This document shows positions 7,901 to 16,185 of a stretch of 25,719 nucleotides of DNA, in pieces. The stretch is from JBGTBD01 sp041749475 (GTDB taxonomy: Bacteria; Pseudomonadota; Alphaproteobacteria; Rickettsiales; UBA998), in NCBI GenBank assembly GCA_041749475.1, contig JBGTBD010000012.1, forward strand, positions 1-25,719, written 5' to 3'. The stretch's first letter is position 1. Every line of letters starts with the position of its first letter. The notes below the pieces were generated by a model that worked only from the letters and a program-made list of their open reading frames with translations, made no database searches and had not been told where the DNA came from. The position numbers were made by a program, and so were the translations under genes.

Positions 7901-10872
7901 CCACCGTGCATGACACGAAAGACCGCATCCATAAATCCACCTATTATGCGTACGTCCTCGGCGGTGATTTCGTGCTCTGGTCGGATTCCGATTACGCGCT
8001 CGACCTCGTTCCCGAAAAGACCGAGTGGAAAGTTGGGGACACGGCACGCTACATGGTCAAGAACCCATATCCCAACGCCACCGCACTCATCACCATCGAG
8101 CGCAATGGCGTGATGGATCATTTCGTCCAGACGTTCGACACCTCCACCCCCATCGTCAGCTTCCCCGTCACTAAGGATTACATGCCGGGCTACTACATGT
8201 CTGTCACGCTCTTCTCCCCGCGCGTCGATAAACCGCTCGGAGTAGGCAATGTCGATCTCGGTAAACCCGCCATGCGCTTCGGCTATGCCTCCGCTCCCGT
8301 CAGCGACAAAGCCAAAGAGATCATCGTCACCGCAAAAACGGACAAGGAAGTCTACCGCCCGCGCGACATGGTAAGCGTAAAACTCCACGCTGCCCCCCGC
8401 ATTGAAGGCACAAAAGAACCGATAGAACTCGCCGTCATCGTTCTCGACGAAGCGGTGTTCGATCTCATCTCCGCAGGCAAAAGCTATTTCGACCCCTACG
8501 CCGGTCTCTACCATTTCGGCGCGCTCGACCTCAGCAATTATAGTCTCCTCAACGCCCTCATCGGCCGCCAGAAATTCGAGAAAAAAGGCGCCAATCCCGG
8601 CGGTGACGGCGGTGCGGCATTGAGCTTACGCAACCTCTTCAAATTCGTCGCCTACTGGAATCCGTCTCTAAAAACGGATAGCGCCGGGAATGCCACCGCA
8701 GAATTCGCCGTGCCCGACAATCTCACCGGCTGGCGCGTCCTCGCCATCGCCGCCACGCCGACCGACCAGCTCGGCTTAGGCGAGACCAACTTTAAGGTCA
8801 ACCGCCCCACCGAAGTCCGCCCCGTCATGCCCAATCAAGTCACCGAAGGCGATGAATTCTCCGCCGGGGCGAGCGTCATGAACCGCACCGATAAAGACCG
8901 CACGCTCGACGTCACCTTCACCGTCGAAGGCAACGTCAACGCCAAGGCTCATCCGCTGACGCTGACCAAAAAAATTACCCTGAAACCCTACGCCCGCGAG
9001 ACCGTCACCATGCCGGTGAAATCAAGCGCGGTAGCGGACACGCGAGAACAGGCCAAAGGCGATCTCCGCTTCGCCATCACGGCGGGTGACGCGGTCGATA
9101 CCGACGGCATGGAACACCATGTCCCCGTCCTCAAAGCCCGCTCACTCGACGTTGCCGCCACGTACGGTACAACACTCCAGAACCATGCCGAGACCAGTAT
9201 CGCCGTCCCCAAAGACATCTATCCCGATAGCGGCGAGATCTCCGTCTCCCTCTCCCCAAGCGTCCTCGGCAACCTCGAAGGCGCCTTCCGCTACATGCGC
9301 GATTATCCGTATTACTGCTGGGAGCAACGCCTCTCCAAAGGCGTGATGGCCGCGGAATATCTCTCGCTGAAATCCTACCTGCCCGACACACTAGAATGGT
9401 CAGGCAGCGACAAGATTATCACCCAGATGTTGAAGGACGCATCCTCCTTCCAGGCGCCCAACGGCGGCATGACCTATTACCGCGCCGAAAACGGTTACAC
9501 CGACCCCTACTTAAGCGCCTACACCGCTCTTGCATTCACCTGGCTGAAAGACATGAAGTACGATATTCCCCCCGTCGTCGAAGCTAAATTGCAAGGCTAC
9601 CTCACGCAACTCTTGCGCCGGGACATCACCGCAGAGGGGTACACCCCCGCCATGCACGCAACAGTGCGCGCCGTCGCCCTCGAAGCATTGTCCCGCTCCG
9701 GTAAGGCGACCAAGGAAGACGTTCTCCGTCTAAGCCCCGTCATGAAGCAGATGAGCCTCTTCGGCAAAACCTCCATGCTGCAAGCCTCGCAACGCATCGG
9801 CAAGACAGATGCAGTAACCAAAGACGCGATGAACCAGATCCTCTCCCAGTCCAACCAGACGAGCGGCAAGTTCATCTTCAACGACACGTTCGACGGTGAG
9901 AATCTCTCCGGCGAGTTCGACCGCATCTTGGTTAGCCCCTTGCGCGAGAATTGCGCCATCCTCTCCGCCTTCACCGCGCTGGGCGAGAACCCGTACTATG
10001 CGGAAGCAGTCGGCGACATCCCCTTCAAACTCGTGCGCACCATCACGCAGACACGCGGCGCACGCGACCATTGGGAGAACACGCAGGAAAACATTTTCTG
10101 CATGAATGCCCTGCTCGAATTTAGCCGCGCTTATGAACAGGAAAAACCGGCGATGCAGGTAATCGCGTCATGGCGCAAGAACGAGCTGGGCGAAGCCGAA
10201 TTCAACGACCTGCGTGACCCGGTCAAAACCATCGCCAAACCCATCACCGCCGAGTATGTCGGCCAGAAATCCACCCTCGACATCACCCGCGAAGGCACAG
10301 GGCGTTTGTACTACACCACGCGTCTGTCCTATGCCCCCAAAGCCTCCATCGCCAACTCGGTGAATGCGGGTATCGAACTGAAGCGGGAATATAGCGTCGA
10401 GCGAGGAAAAAAATGGGAATTGGTGAATGACAACACGACACTCGCCCCCGGCGACATCGTGCGCGTCGATCTCTACCTCGCACTTCCCGCCGCGCGTAAC
10501 TTCGTGGTGGTCGACGACCCCGTCCCCGGCGGTCTGGAACCCATCAACCGCGACCTCGCCACCGCTTCCGTAGTCGATGCCGACAAGGGTAATTTCGCCG
10601 CCGCCGGTGGCTCCTTCTGGTTCAAACGTGACGGCTGGATCGACTATGGCATCTCGCGCTGGAGCTTCTACCATCAGGAAATCCGGCATGACGCGGTGCG
10701 CTTCTATTCCGAATATCTCGCGCCCGGCAATTATCATCTCTCCTACACCGCGCAAGTCATCTCGCCCGGTGAATTCCGCGTGATGCCGTCACTGGCGCAG
10801 GAGATGTATGACACGGATGTCTATGGCAAGGATGTGCCGTGGACGCTGAAGGTACATGCTGCGTCCCGGTAA
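4921..10872 (+). CDS. Periplasmic alpha-2-macroglobulin family protein with CWEQ thioester motif
   Basis: A 1983-residue secreted protein of the bacterial alpha-2-macroglobulin family (E. coli YfhM type), thought to trap proteases that enter the periplasm. I choose ATG 4921 over the upstream in-frame GTG at 4846 because it opens a clear signal peptide (MRGKVIS then a hydrophobic core) with an SPase I-type site ASA before ALD at residue 25, and G-rich bases lie 5-10 upstream. There is no lipobox, unlike lipoprotein members. A Big_5-like domain lies near the N-terminus, followed by stacked MG domains. The macroglobulin core AYWNPSLKTDSAGN...PDNLTGWRV is encoded around 8650-8740. The thioester-type CWEQ is at C1466 (codon at 9316), within a TED-like stretch with NGGMTYYRAENGYTDPYLSAY. 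The C-terminal MG10-like part ends in EMYDTDVYGKD. It overlaps pbpC by 17 bases. Confidence 0.93.
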   Translation: MRGKVISVVGVMSVAVLCFHSPASAALDSVTQKTSGPLSITRMTPSDENVPVGRQIVLQFNHPVVPLGRMERDEKELPITITPKLDCQWRWLNTSALACNLDEKNQFLPATTYQVTVKPGILDEQGNTLSEAATFSFTTIRPAVSYSRVERWIKPGMPLYHVRFNQNVTLATLKKHIYFELSDPLPRRVSAVIRPYGNTMPAASLKHAAQQEWLIRPKRKLPLSTSVSLVADSGIASGIGHEKSDKRRVVAVFPTFPELTFLGVRCYHIDRDDQIELLTPQDSRRLECNPMKPIALSFSRPIHKNEAKRELAITPKLGNLWNPPAADDEELEEEESYYNPLETNYQVGQTYDIWLPYGLKSEQEYRVKTGKGGHGFFTSAWYSLKRMVGLSAPRTSLEDAFGESLVTPIDMTFVTSRRKPNFVLPNNHSLLEKGVDSEIPLYVNNLNTYSLDYRSVTPQGGVKSNAREVVIVPEVDNIQFAMPMPVRKILGGSGALYGSVSTYPEVAKYPAEHQLFAQVTPYQVQMKLGHYRSLLWVVDMATGNTVPDARVRIYKRSLMDLGEPGTVLATAVTDKDGVAILPGTETLDPMLDLMNVWRDSEERLIARVDKGEDMALLPLSSPYSLSTYQSGTGVSEDNFEKNGHIRAWGTTAQGVYRAGSTIQYKFYVRKDDNRTLSPAPKGNYTLDIINPKGEVVETVKDVRLSEFGAYQGEYEVPESALMGWYQFRLTSDFAPRKRYHYNPNGDYDAEVDNKFTWFPLKVLVSDFTPSPFRVKTELNGDRFLSGDNVAVQSNASLHSGGAYPDAKSRITATITAQSFAPKNQAAQGFQFDSSYDVSDQTVFSHEGKLDGKGESTSDFAVDGGSVIYGKLTVETAVQDDRGKNVASSASADYAGVDRFVGVKTKDWMFETGKDAVVQYIVTDAAGNPAEGTEVELLIQRQKVTVSRVKGAGNAYESRYDTSWVTVHTCHGTSGKEAGECHFTPEKAGYYQAVATVHDTKDRIHKSTYYAYVLGGDFVLWSDSDYALDLVPEKTEWKVGDTARYMVKNPYPNATALITIERNGVMDHFVQTFDTSTPIVSFPVTKDYMPGYYMSVTLFSPRVDKPLGVGNVDLGKPAMRFGYASAPVSDKAKEIIVTAKTDKEVYRPRDMVSVKLHAAPRIEGTKEPIELAVIVLDEAVFDLISAGKSYFDPYAGLYHFGALDLSNYSLLNALIGRQKFEKKGANPGGDGGAALSLRNLFKFVAYWNPSLKTDSAGNATAEFAVPDNLTGWRVLAIAATPTDQLGLGETNFKVNRPTEVRPVMPNQVTEGDEFSAGASVMNRTDKDRTLDVTFTVEGNVNAKAHPLTLTKKITLKPYARETVTMPVKSSAVADTREQAKGDLRFAITAGDAVDTDGMEHHVPVLKARSLDVAATYGTTLQNHAETSIAVPKDIYPDSGEISVSLSPSVLGNLEGAFRYMRDYPYYCWEQRLSKGVMAAEYLSLKSYLPDTLEWSGSDKIITQMLKDASSFQAPNGGMTYYRAENGYTDPYLSAYTALAFTWLKDMKYDIPPVVEAKLQGYLTQLLRRDITAEGYTPAMHATVRAVALEALSRSGKATKEDVLRLSPVMKQMSLFGKTSMLQASQRIGKTDAVTKDAMNQILSQSNQTSGKFIFNDTFDGENLSGEFDRILVSPLRENCAILSAFTALGENPYYAEAVGDIPFKLVRTITQTRGARDHWENTQENIFCMNALLEFSRAYEQEKPAMQVIASWRKNELGEAEFNDLRDPVKTIAKPITAEYVGQKSTLDITREGTGRLYYTTRLSYAPKASIANSVNAGIELKREYSVERGKKWELVNDNTTLAPGDIVRVDLYLALPAARNFVVVDDPVPGGLEPINRDLATASVVDADKGNFAAAGGSFWFKRDGWIDYGISRWSFYHQEIRHDAVRFYSEYLAPGNYHLSYTAQVISPGEFRVMPSLAQEMYDTDVYGKDVPWTLKVHAASR

Positions 10873-13054
10873 GCGTGGGCGGCGCGTCGCACGCCATACC
10901 CTTATCGTCTTCGCACTTCTTATTACCTGCCTAGGCGTGACGACAGCGATTTCCTACCGTTCACCGGACACACTCTGGAACAATGTCGGCAGCTCCGCCA
11001 CCGCCCTCGAATTCCGTGACCGCAGCGGCGAGCCGCTCTCCGCCACCTTCCAGAACCGCTGGAACCTCCAACGCCCGCTCGCCCTCCACGAAATTCCCAC
11101 CCTGCTCAAAACCGCCTTTATCCTCTCCGAGGACAAACGTTTTTACGAACATAGCGGCGTGGATTGGACGGCGCGCTTCCACGCACTCTACCAGTGGGCC
11201 ACCACCGGCCAAATGCATCGCGGCGCCAGCAGCATTAGCGAACAGGTCGTACGCATCCTGAACCCCCGCCCGCGCACCCTCTGGTCGAAATGGATGGAGA
11301 CCGTCGAAGTCCTCGCACTGGAATCGCACAAGGACAAGGATTCCATCTTAGAATTCTATCTCAATCAAGTTCCCTACGCCGCCAACCGACGCGGCGTCGC
11401 CCAAGCCGCCGATTATTATTTCCGCCGCGACATCGGCACGCTTTCTCCGCGGGAGATGCTGACCCTCGTCGTCCTCGTCCGCGCGCCCTCACGTTTCGAC
11501 CCCTACGGGGACCGCGCCTATGTCGATAAAGGAACGCTCCGCCTCGGCACTCTCTTGAAATTCCGCGCCGCCATTACGCCTGAGCAATATGATGCGTTGG
11601 AACAGGAAGACCTCACCTTCGCACGCGCCGAACTTCCCGTCGAAGCCCGTCATTTCCTGCGCTTTGTCAAGAAGCGGGAAGAGGGCGTCCCCCACCCATC
11701 CGCCGTGGTGACGACAACGCTCGATGCGGGCTTACAGGAAAAATTCTCCGACATGCTGCGTGAGCGCGTCTCCTTCCTCGCCTCGCAAGGCGTCAATCAT
11801 GCCGCCTTACTGGTCGCCGATCACCAGACCCACGAAATCCTCGCATGGGCCACGGAAGGAGAAGGGTGCGCCGCATCCGGTTATCGCAACAAAGGCTGCG
11901 CGCTCGACATGGTCACCCGCCCGCGCCAACCCGGCTCCGCCCTCAAACCGTTCCTCTACGCCACCGCCCTCGCCAAGGGTTGGACGGCGGCGACGCTTAT
12001 CAAAGACACGCCCTATTCCGAAGCCGTCGGGCGCGGCCTGCATGAATTCACCAATTACAGCCACCAGTTCTACGGCCCCGTCACGCTGCGCCAGGCCCTC
12101 GCCAACTCACTCAACATCCCTGCACTCCGCACTATCCGCTACGTCGGCGTCGAACCCTATCTTGCACGGCTGCACAAACTGGGCTTCGACAGCCTCACCC
12201 GTGATGCCGCGATTTACGACGAGGGGTTAGCCCTCGGCAACGGCGAAGTCACATTGTTCGAATTGGTACAAGCCTACGCCACCCTCGCCAATGGCGGCCT
12301 CTGGCAACCGCTCATCTATCTCCCCACCCCGCAGCAGGACAGGAAACCCCGCCGCGTTTTCTCCGAAGAAGTCGCCACGCTGATGGGAAACATCCTCTCC
12401 GACCCCTTCGCGCGGCAATGGGAATTCGGCGTCGATAGCGTGCTCAATTTCCCGACGCAGACCGCTGTTAAAACCGGCACCTCCACCGGCTATCGCGACG
12501 CATGGGCCGTCGGCTATAATTACCGCTACGTCGTCGGTGTCTGGATGGGCAACCTCAATCACGAGCCGATGGAGAAAGTCACCGGCTCCACCGGCCCGTC
12601 GCTGCTACTGCGCAGTATCTTCCAGCAACTCACTTCCGGCCAGCAGACGCGCGCGCTTCCCTTAAGCGCCCATCTCGAAACGCACGACATCTGCGTCCCC
12701 ATGAAAGACGCACCCTGTGTCGAGACCACCGAATACTTCATCCCCGGAACCTACCCACTGAAAAAAGTGACACACGCGCCTCATCGCCTCGCCATCGTCC
12801 GCCCCACAGCGGGCTTGGAAATGGCCATCGACCCCCGCATCCCCCGCTCGATGCAGAAGTTCGAGTTCGTCGTCACCGGAACGCAACCGGGGGACAATTT
12901 GCTATGGATATTGGATGGCAAGGAACTGGCCAGAACCACACGCCAAACATTGCGTTGGACGCTGGAAAAAGGAACGCATCAGTTGCAGGTGAAGCGAGTG
13001 AACGCGGAAACCAAAAGCACCGCACTGCCGCCTGTAAGTTTTACCGTGAAATAG
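10856..13054 (+). CDS. pbpC: Penicillin-binding protein 1C, bifunctional peptidoglycan synthase
   Basis: A 732-residue class A PBP of the 1C subfamily. It is an inner-membrane enzyme that polymerises lipid II and carries a transpeptidase domain. Visible in order: a membrane anchor (about residues 13-33), a GT51 glycosyltransferase with SEDKRFYEHSGVDW (catalytic-type E92) and RGASSISEQ, and a transpeptidase domain with SALK (S361-K364), SLN (S418-N420) and KTGT (539-542). A C-terminal BiPBP_C domain covers roughly 640-732. All catalytic motifs are present. The GT51 box is slightly off the common G-[GA]-S-T-[IL]-T-x-Q form. The start ATG lies inside the end of the macroglobulin gene with AAGG just upstream, so translation is probably coupled. 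The macroglobulin-pbpC pairing is conserved in many proteobacteria and is read as linking protease defence to cell-wall repair. Confidence 0.95.
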   Translation: MLRPGKRGRRVARHTLIVFALLITCLGVTTAISYRSPDTLWNNVGSSATALEFRDRSGEPLSATFQNRWNLQRPLALHEIPTLLKTAFILSEDKRFYEHSGVDWTARFHALYQWATTGQMHRGASSISEQVVRILNPRPRTLWSKWMETVEVLALESHKDKDSILEFYLNQVPYAANRRGVAQAADYYFRRDIGTLSPREMLTLVVLVRAPSRFDPYGDRAYVDKGTLRLGTLLKFRAAITPEQYDALEQEDLTFARAELPVEARHFLRFVKKREEGVPHPSAVVTTTLDAGLQEKFSDMLRERVSFLASQGVNHAALLVADHQTHEILAWATEGEGCAASGYRNKGCALDMVTRPRQPGSALKPFLYATALAKGWTAATLIKDTPYSEAVGRGLHEFTNYSHQFYGPVTLRQALANSLNIPALRTIRYVGVEPYLARLHKLGFDSLTRDAAIYDEGLALGNGEVTLFELVQAYATLANGGLWQPLIYLPTPQQDRKPRRVFSEEVATLMGNILSDPFARQWEFGVDSVLNFPTQTAVKTGTSTGYRDAWAVGYNYRYVVGVWMGNLNHEPMEKVTGSTGPSLLLRSIFQQLTSGQQTRALPLSAHLETHDICVPMKDAPCVETTEYFIPGTYPLKKVTHAPHRLAIVRPTAGLEMAIDPRIPRSMQKFEFVVTGTQPGDNLLWILDGKELARTTRQTLRWTLEKGTHQLQVKRVNAETKSTALPPVSFTVK

Positions 13055-13068
13055 CCTATCAAGCACGG

Positions 13069-13119
13069 CCCTCACCCTGAATGTGAGGCCACATTCAGGC
13101 CTCTCCCAATGGGAGAGGC
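13069..13119 (+). repeat. REP-like double-hairpin element, copy A
   Basis: CCCTCACC (13069-13076) is followed by a perfect 9-bp hairpin, CTGAATGTG-AGGC-CACATTCAG (13077-13098). A second perfect 9-bp hairpin follows at once, GCCTCTCCC-AAT-GGGAGAGGC (13099-13119). It lies 15 bases after the pbpC stop and could act as a terminator or mRNA-stabilising structure, although no long T-run follows. Copy B lies inverted 18 bases further on. Confidence 0.8.
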
Positions 13120-13136
13120 GACTCGTATTATTTATC

Positions 13137-13185
13137 ACCTCTCCCACGGGGAGAGGTCGAAACGCCTTTGCGTTTCAGGTGAGGG
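13137..13185 (-). repeat. REP-like double-hairpin element, copy B (inverted)
   Basis: Read on the minus strand this has the same plan as copy A: CCCTCACC, a hairpin GAAACGC-AAAG-GCGTTTC (13159-13176), then the 9-bp hairpin ACCTCTCCC/GGGAGAGGT (13137-13157, loop three bases). The CCCTCACC end and the CCTCTCCC hairpin match copy A, but the first hairpin has a different sequence with pairing kept. The two copies together form a large inverted repeat between convergent pbpC and the heparinase-like gene, placed where a bidirectional terminator would be. An extra GTGAGGG follows at 13190-13196. Confidence 0.8.
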
Positions 13186-13233
13186 TAGAGTGAGGGAAAA
13201 AATTTGGGTGAAGAAACGGTGAGGTAAAAAAAA

Positions 13234-14865
13234 TCACGCACTGATCAGCGGCGTATCGCTCTTCCTCGTGAACGACCACAGCGTCTCCGTCTGAGGCTCT
13301 TTGAACTCCAGCTTAATCACAAGCTGCAACGTCTTCTGCGGCCGCCCGTTATGGCCGAGATAGATACTCTCCTCGATATGCACCTGCAACGGCGCTGCGG
13401 TCTCAAAGTACCATGCGTTACCGCTGAGCGTGGAAAGTTGCACCTTCTGCTCGGATATTTTCGCGGTGCGGATATCGGGATGCAGATGGAAACGCAGGTC
13501 GCCTTTCATTGCAGGCTCTACTGCCTCCCGCAGCACCGTGTCCGTGCCCGATAATTTATCGCCTTTGGCGGAGAGTTTCAGATACCGCTTATGTCGCAAC
13601 CCGTGTGACGTGGCATAATGCTCCGAGAAGGCGCTGACGAATACATGGTTGAACTGCTCACCCGTCAACACCGCGTCGGACGCGACATCGAGCGGATGCT
13701 CCTCCTTCATCGCTGCCGGGCCGTCAGACTCTTTGGCAACAACAGGCAGGGGGTCGGACGCGAGGCTGAGCGTCGAATGCGCCGCTGCCGAACGCACAGC
13801 TTTCAGCCAGTGATTATCCGTACCCAGATAATGCCCGCAATTGACCACGATACGGTTCGGCCCGTCACTCAGTTCAAAACTCAACATGCCTTCATTCACC
13901 GGATTGGGTGCAGCGGAGACCTGCATGATGACGCTGGTCTTCTTCCGCCGCAGATGACAGAACCCGGCATCCGATTCCACAGGGAAAATCTCCGACGCGC
14001 CGGAGCGCTCGAACACCTTGGTGATCATCGCCGCATCGTCCATGATACTGTCATTGAACAGCGCCAACCGCCCGTCCGCATGGGTAAAGAATTGCAGCAT
14101 CGTCCCCATCTTCTGCAACGCCATCGTCAAATCGGCGTACATCAGGTTATCCTGCGACAGGAGGTTACGGATATTAATCAGTTGTTTCAGCGTATGCAGA
14201 TGCTGCTGCGGTGACGCGCTGCGGTGACTGCCGTCGGGGTACAGAATCCCCGGCAGCATTGTTTTCAGCGCCTTCGTCAACTCCGGCATCAGCACGGAAA
14301 AATCATTGAATTTGCGATTGGCCGCCAGCAACCCTGCAACCAGTTCCGGCGACGCGTGATGCGATAATTTCGGCGTCAGCACCAGCACATGCTGCAACAA
14401 AGACCGCGCGAACCGCTGCCGGAATGCTTTACTACTGCCCTTGATCAGGAAGTCGAAATATTCCAGCCAGTGATAAAGCCGCAGCCCCGCCACATCCGGA
14501 TCCCACGCGACGGCGGGCTGTTCGCGCTTCTCGAGGATGAAGCAATTGACGAATTCCCGCGCGAAACTCGCCGCCTCGCGATTATGCTTGCCCGTGTTAA
14601 GTTCGGAGAGCCACCAGAAGGAATAGAATTGCCGATGCCAGTCTTCCGATGCGCTGGCAACATTCCACACGATACGCCCCGGCATCTCCACACTGCACCC
14701 GGCAAAATCGAACCGGCGCTTGAGCAGTTTCTTGCCCAGCGGAATCGTTTGCGGCGGCCAGTGGGGGATGGTGACATGGGCATGGATAGCGCTGCGCGAG
14801 AAGAGGGCGCGCGGCACGAATATCTTCATCACCCGAAGGCGGATGCCGGTGAAGCCTAAGCTCAT
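13234..14865 (-). CDS. Heparinase II/III-like family protein
   Basis: A 543-residue protein with an alpha-helical toroid-like N-terminal half (roughly 70-270, with DWHRQFYSFWWLSELN and DPDVAGLRLYHWLEYFDF). The C-terminal Hepar_II_III beta domain is marked by VNCGHYLGTDNHWLKAVRSAAAHSTL (about 341-366) and RFHLHPDI (458-465). Relatives are polysaccharide lyases, but this proteobacterial branch has no proven substrate and heparin is unlikely to be it. No signal peptide is visible, so a cytoplasmic or inner-envelope site is possible. The ATG at 14865 overlaps the stop of the upstream isomerase gene by four bases (ATGA), indicating translational coupling. It is the last gene of the rsmB-rpe-isomerase run. 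Involvement in envelope glycan turnover is inferred from those neighbours. Confidence 0.85.
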   Translation of the reverse strand: MSLGFTGIRLRVMKIFVPRALFSRSAIHAHVTIPHWPPQTIPLGKKLLKRRFDFAGCSVEMPGRIVWNVASASEDWHRQFYSFWWLSELNTGKHNREAASFAREFVNCFILEKREQPAVAWDPDVAGLRLYHWLEYFDFLIKGSSKAFRQRFARSLLQHVLVLTPKLSHHASPELVAGLLAANRKFNDFSVLMPELTKALKTMLPGILYPDGSHRSASPQQHLHTLKQLINIRNLLSQDNLMYADLTMALQKMGTMLQFFTHADGRLALFNDSIMDDAAMITKVFERSGASEIFPVESDAGFCHLRRKKTSVIMQVSAAPNPVNEGMLSFELSDGPNRIVVNCGHYLGTDNHWLKAVRSAAAHSTLSLASDPLPVVAKESDGPAAMKEEHPLDVASDAVLTGEQFNHVFVSAFSEHYATSHGLRHKRYLKLSAKGDKLSGTDTVLREAVEPAMKGDLRFHLHPDIRTAKISEQKVQLSTLSGNAWYFETAAPLQVHIEESIYLGHNGRPQKTLQLVIKLEFKEPQTETLWSFTRKSDTPLISA

Positions 14866-15461
14866 GACGCATCCCCCGCCAACACCGCTTCCACGCGGTC
14901 GGTGAGGATATGCAGCGCCGTGATATGCACCTCTTGAATCCGCGCCGTATCGGTCGCCGGAACGGTCAATACCATATTCGCCCCCGCTGGATTACCCCGG
15001 CCTTTTTCTCCCGTAAATAACACGCTGGTTATTTTCTTCTTCTTGGCTGCATCGATCGCTGTTAAAATATTCTCACTCTTGCCTGACGTAGAAAGTGCAA
15101 TTAACACATCACCTTCATTCCCCAACGCTTCCACCTGCCGCGAGAAGATATGCGCGAATCCGAAATCATTGCCGACTGCCGTTAAGATGCCCGAATCCGC
15201 CGTCAACGCAATCGCCGGAAGCCCGGCCCGGGTGCGCTGGAACCGCCCGACGAATTCCCCCGCGATATGCATCGCGTCGCACGTGCTGCCACCATTGCCG
15301 CAGAGCAGAAGCTTCTTGCCGCTTCGGAAGGTGGTGATGAGTAACTCGGTCAACTGGTCCAGCACCGCGCCTTCGCTGGCAAAGAATCCTTCAATGGCCT
15401 GCTGGTGCGCAGCGACCGCGCGCGCCACGTCCAGCGCCGGTGTCTTTTGCTCAGGCAACAC
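14862..15461 (-). CDS. Phosphoheptose isomerase-like SIS domain protein (GmhA-like)
   Basis: A 199-residue SIS-fold protein matching GmhA, which converts sedoheptulose 7-phosphate to D-glycero-D-manno-heptose 7-phosphate for LPS heptose. It has CGNGGS (54-59), the catalytic-type Glu in GEFVGRF (E69), ALTADSGILTAVGND, the STSGKS phosphate loop (about 124-129) and TARIQEVH with E177 and H179, the usual second catalytic site. The family's S-A-A-D-A-Q-H is S-T-C-D-A-M-H here. The reading frame is open to 15599, but that extension overlaps rpe and reads as low-quality Arg/Trp-rich sequence. GTG 15461, with GAGG about seven bases upstream, gives the proper length; TTG 15458 is the alternative. It overlaps the rpe end by 11 bases and the heparinase start by 4. 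A DiaA-type SIS role is a less likely alternative. Confidence 0.85.
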   Translation of the reverse strand: MLPEQKTPALDVARAVAAHQQAIEGFFASEGAVLDQLTELLITTFRSGKKLLLCGNGGSTCDAMHIAGEFVGRFQRTRAGLPAIALTADSGILTAVGNDFGFAHIFSRQVEALGNEGDVLIALSTSGKSENILTAIDAAKKKKITSVLFTGEKGRGNPAGANMVLTVPATDTARIQEVHITALHILTDRVEAVLAGDAS

Positions 15462-16128
15462 GCAGCGCCTCGATATTCCGGGCATAATCCTGATGATTCC
15501 CGGTGAAGACCGCTGAGCCTGCAACCAGCATATCCGCCCCCGCCTGCACCACCAGCTTCGCCGTATCCTGATTGATCCCGCCATCCACCTCCAAATCAAT
15601 CATACGCCCTGTCGCGTCAATCATTTTACGAATATTGGAAATCTTCTGCAACTGCGAATGGATGAAACTCTGCCCGCCGAAGCCGGGGTTCACGCTCATC
15701 ACCAAGACTAAATCCACCACATCCATCACATACGCAATCGTCGATTCCGGCGTCGAAGGCACAAGCGACACGCCACAGCGTACGCCCAACTGCTTGATAC
15801 GCTGCAAGGTGCGCTCCAGATGCGTGCAGACTTCCACATGCACGGTGAGGATATCCGCCCCCGCTTTTGCGAATGGCTCCAGCAAGATATCAACCGGGTC
15901 GATCATTAGATGCACGTCGAGGGGCAGTTTGGTGACGGGTCGCAACGCCTGCACCACCAGCGGCCCGATAGTAAGGTTGGGCACGAAATGCCCGTCCATC
16001 ACGTCGACATGGATGATATCCGCCCCCGCATCGGCCACGCGCGTAACTTCCTCGCCCAGACGGGCGAAGTCGGCGGAGAGAATGGACGGAGCAATGCGAG
16101 TCGGTTGTTGCATGATGAAATCGGCCAC
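15451..16128 (-). CDS. rpe: Ribulose-phosphate 3-epimerase
   Basis: A 225-residue TIM-barrel enzyme of the pentose phosphate pathway that interconverts ribulose 5-phosphate and xylulose 5-phosphate in the cytoplasm. Motifs seen: IAPSILSADFARL near the start, HVDVMDGHFVPN with metal-binding H40 and the catalytic-type D42, DVHLMI with H73, SVNPGFGGQSF, and EVDGGIN with D182. All expected metal and catalytic residues are present. The start is uncertain. GTG 16128 begins at a palindrome and has no Shine-Dalgarno, while ATG 16113 gives 220 residues and better matches the usual N-terminus but also lacks a clear site. It lies 57 bases after rsmB in the same direction and overlaps the GmhA-like gene, so it probably shares its transcript. 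Confidence 0.97.
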   Translation of the reverse strand: MADFIMQQPTRIAPSILSADFARLGEEVTRVADAGADIIHVDVMDGHFVPNLTIGPLVVQALRPVTKLPLDVHLMIDPVDILLEPFAKAGADILTVHVEVCTHLERTLQRIKQLGVRCGVSLVPSTPESTIAYVMDVVDLVLVMSVNPGFGGQSFIHSQLQKISNIRKMIDATGRMIDLEVDGGINQDTAKLVVQAGADMLVAGSAVFTGNHQDYARNIEALRVA

Positions 16129-16140
16129 AGATTACTGTGG
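16125..16140. promoter_or_regulatory. Hairpin/palindrome at the rpe start
   Basis: CCACAG-ATTA-CTGTGG is a perfect 6-bp inverted repeat with a 4-base loop. It overlaps the GTG candidate start of rpe and lies 11 bases upstream of the ATG 16113 alternative. As RNA it could hide the translation start; as DNA it could bind a regulator. Neither role is shown. Confidence 0.4.
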
Positions 16141-16185
16141 TTTCAACCGCTTGGCAACCGGAGTTGGAAAATGAATGGCTGCGCG

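Noticed and set aside
7372..8514. Long open frame (380 codons) on the minus strand inside the macroglobulin gene
   Set aside because: It is antisense to conserved macroglobulin sequence. The product is low-complexity and unlike any family I know, and there is no ribosome site.
13055..13233. CRISPR array or transposon end
   Set aside because: There are only two copies, inverted, with hairpin structure and no regular spacers. No transposase is adjacent, and the pattern is that of REP-like elements.
15462..15599. Upstream extension of the GmhA-like reading frame
   Set aside because: It lies entirely within rpe in another frame and is Arg/Trp-rich. GTG 15461 gives the normal family length with a ribosome site.
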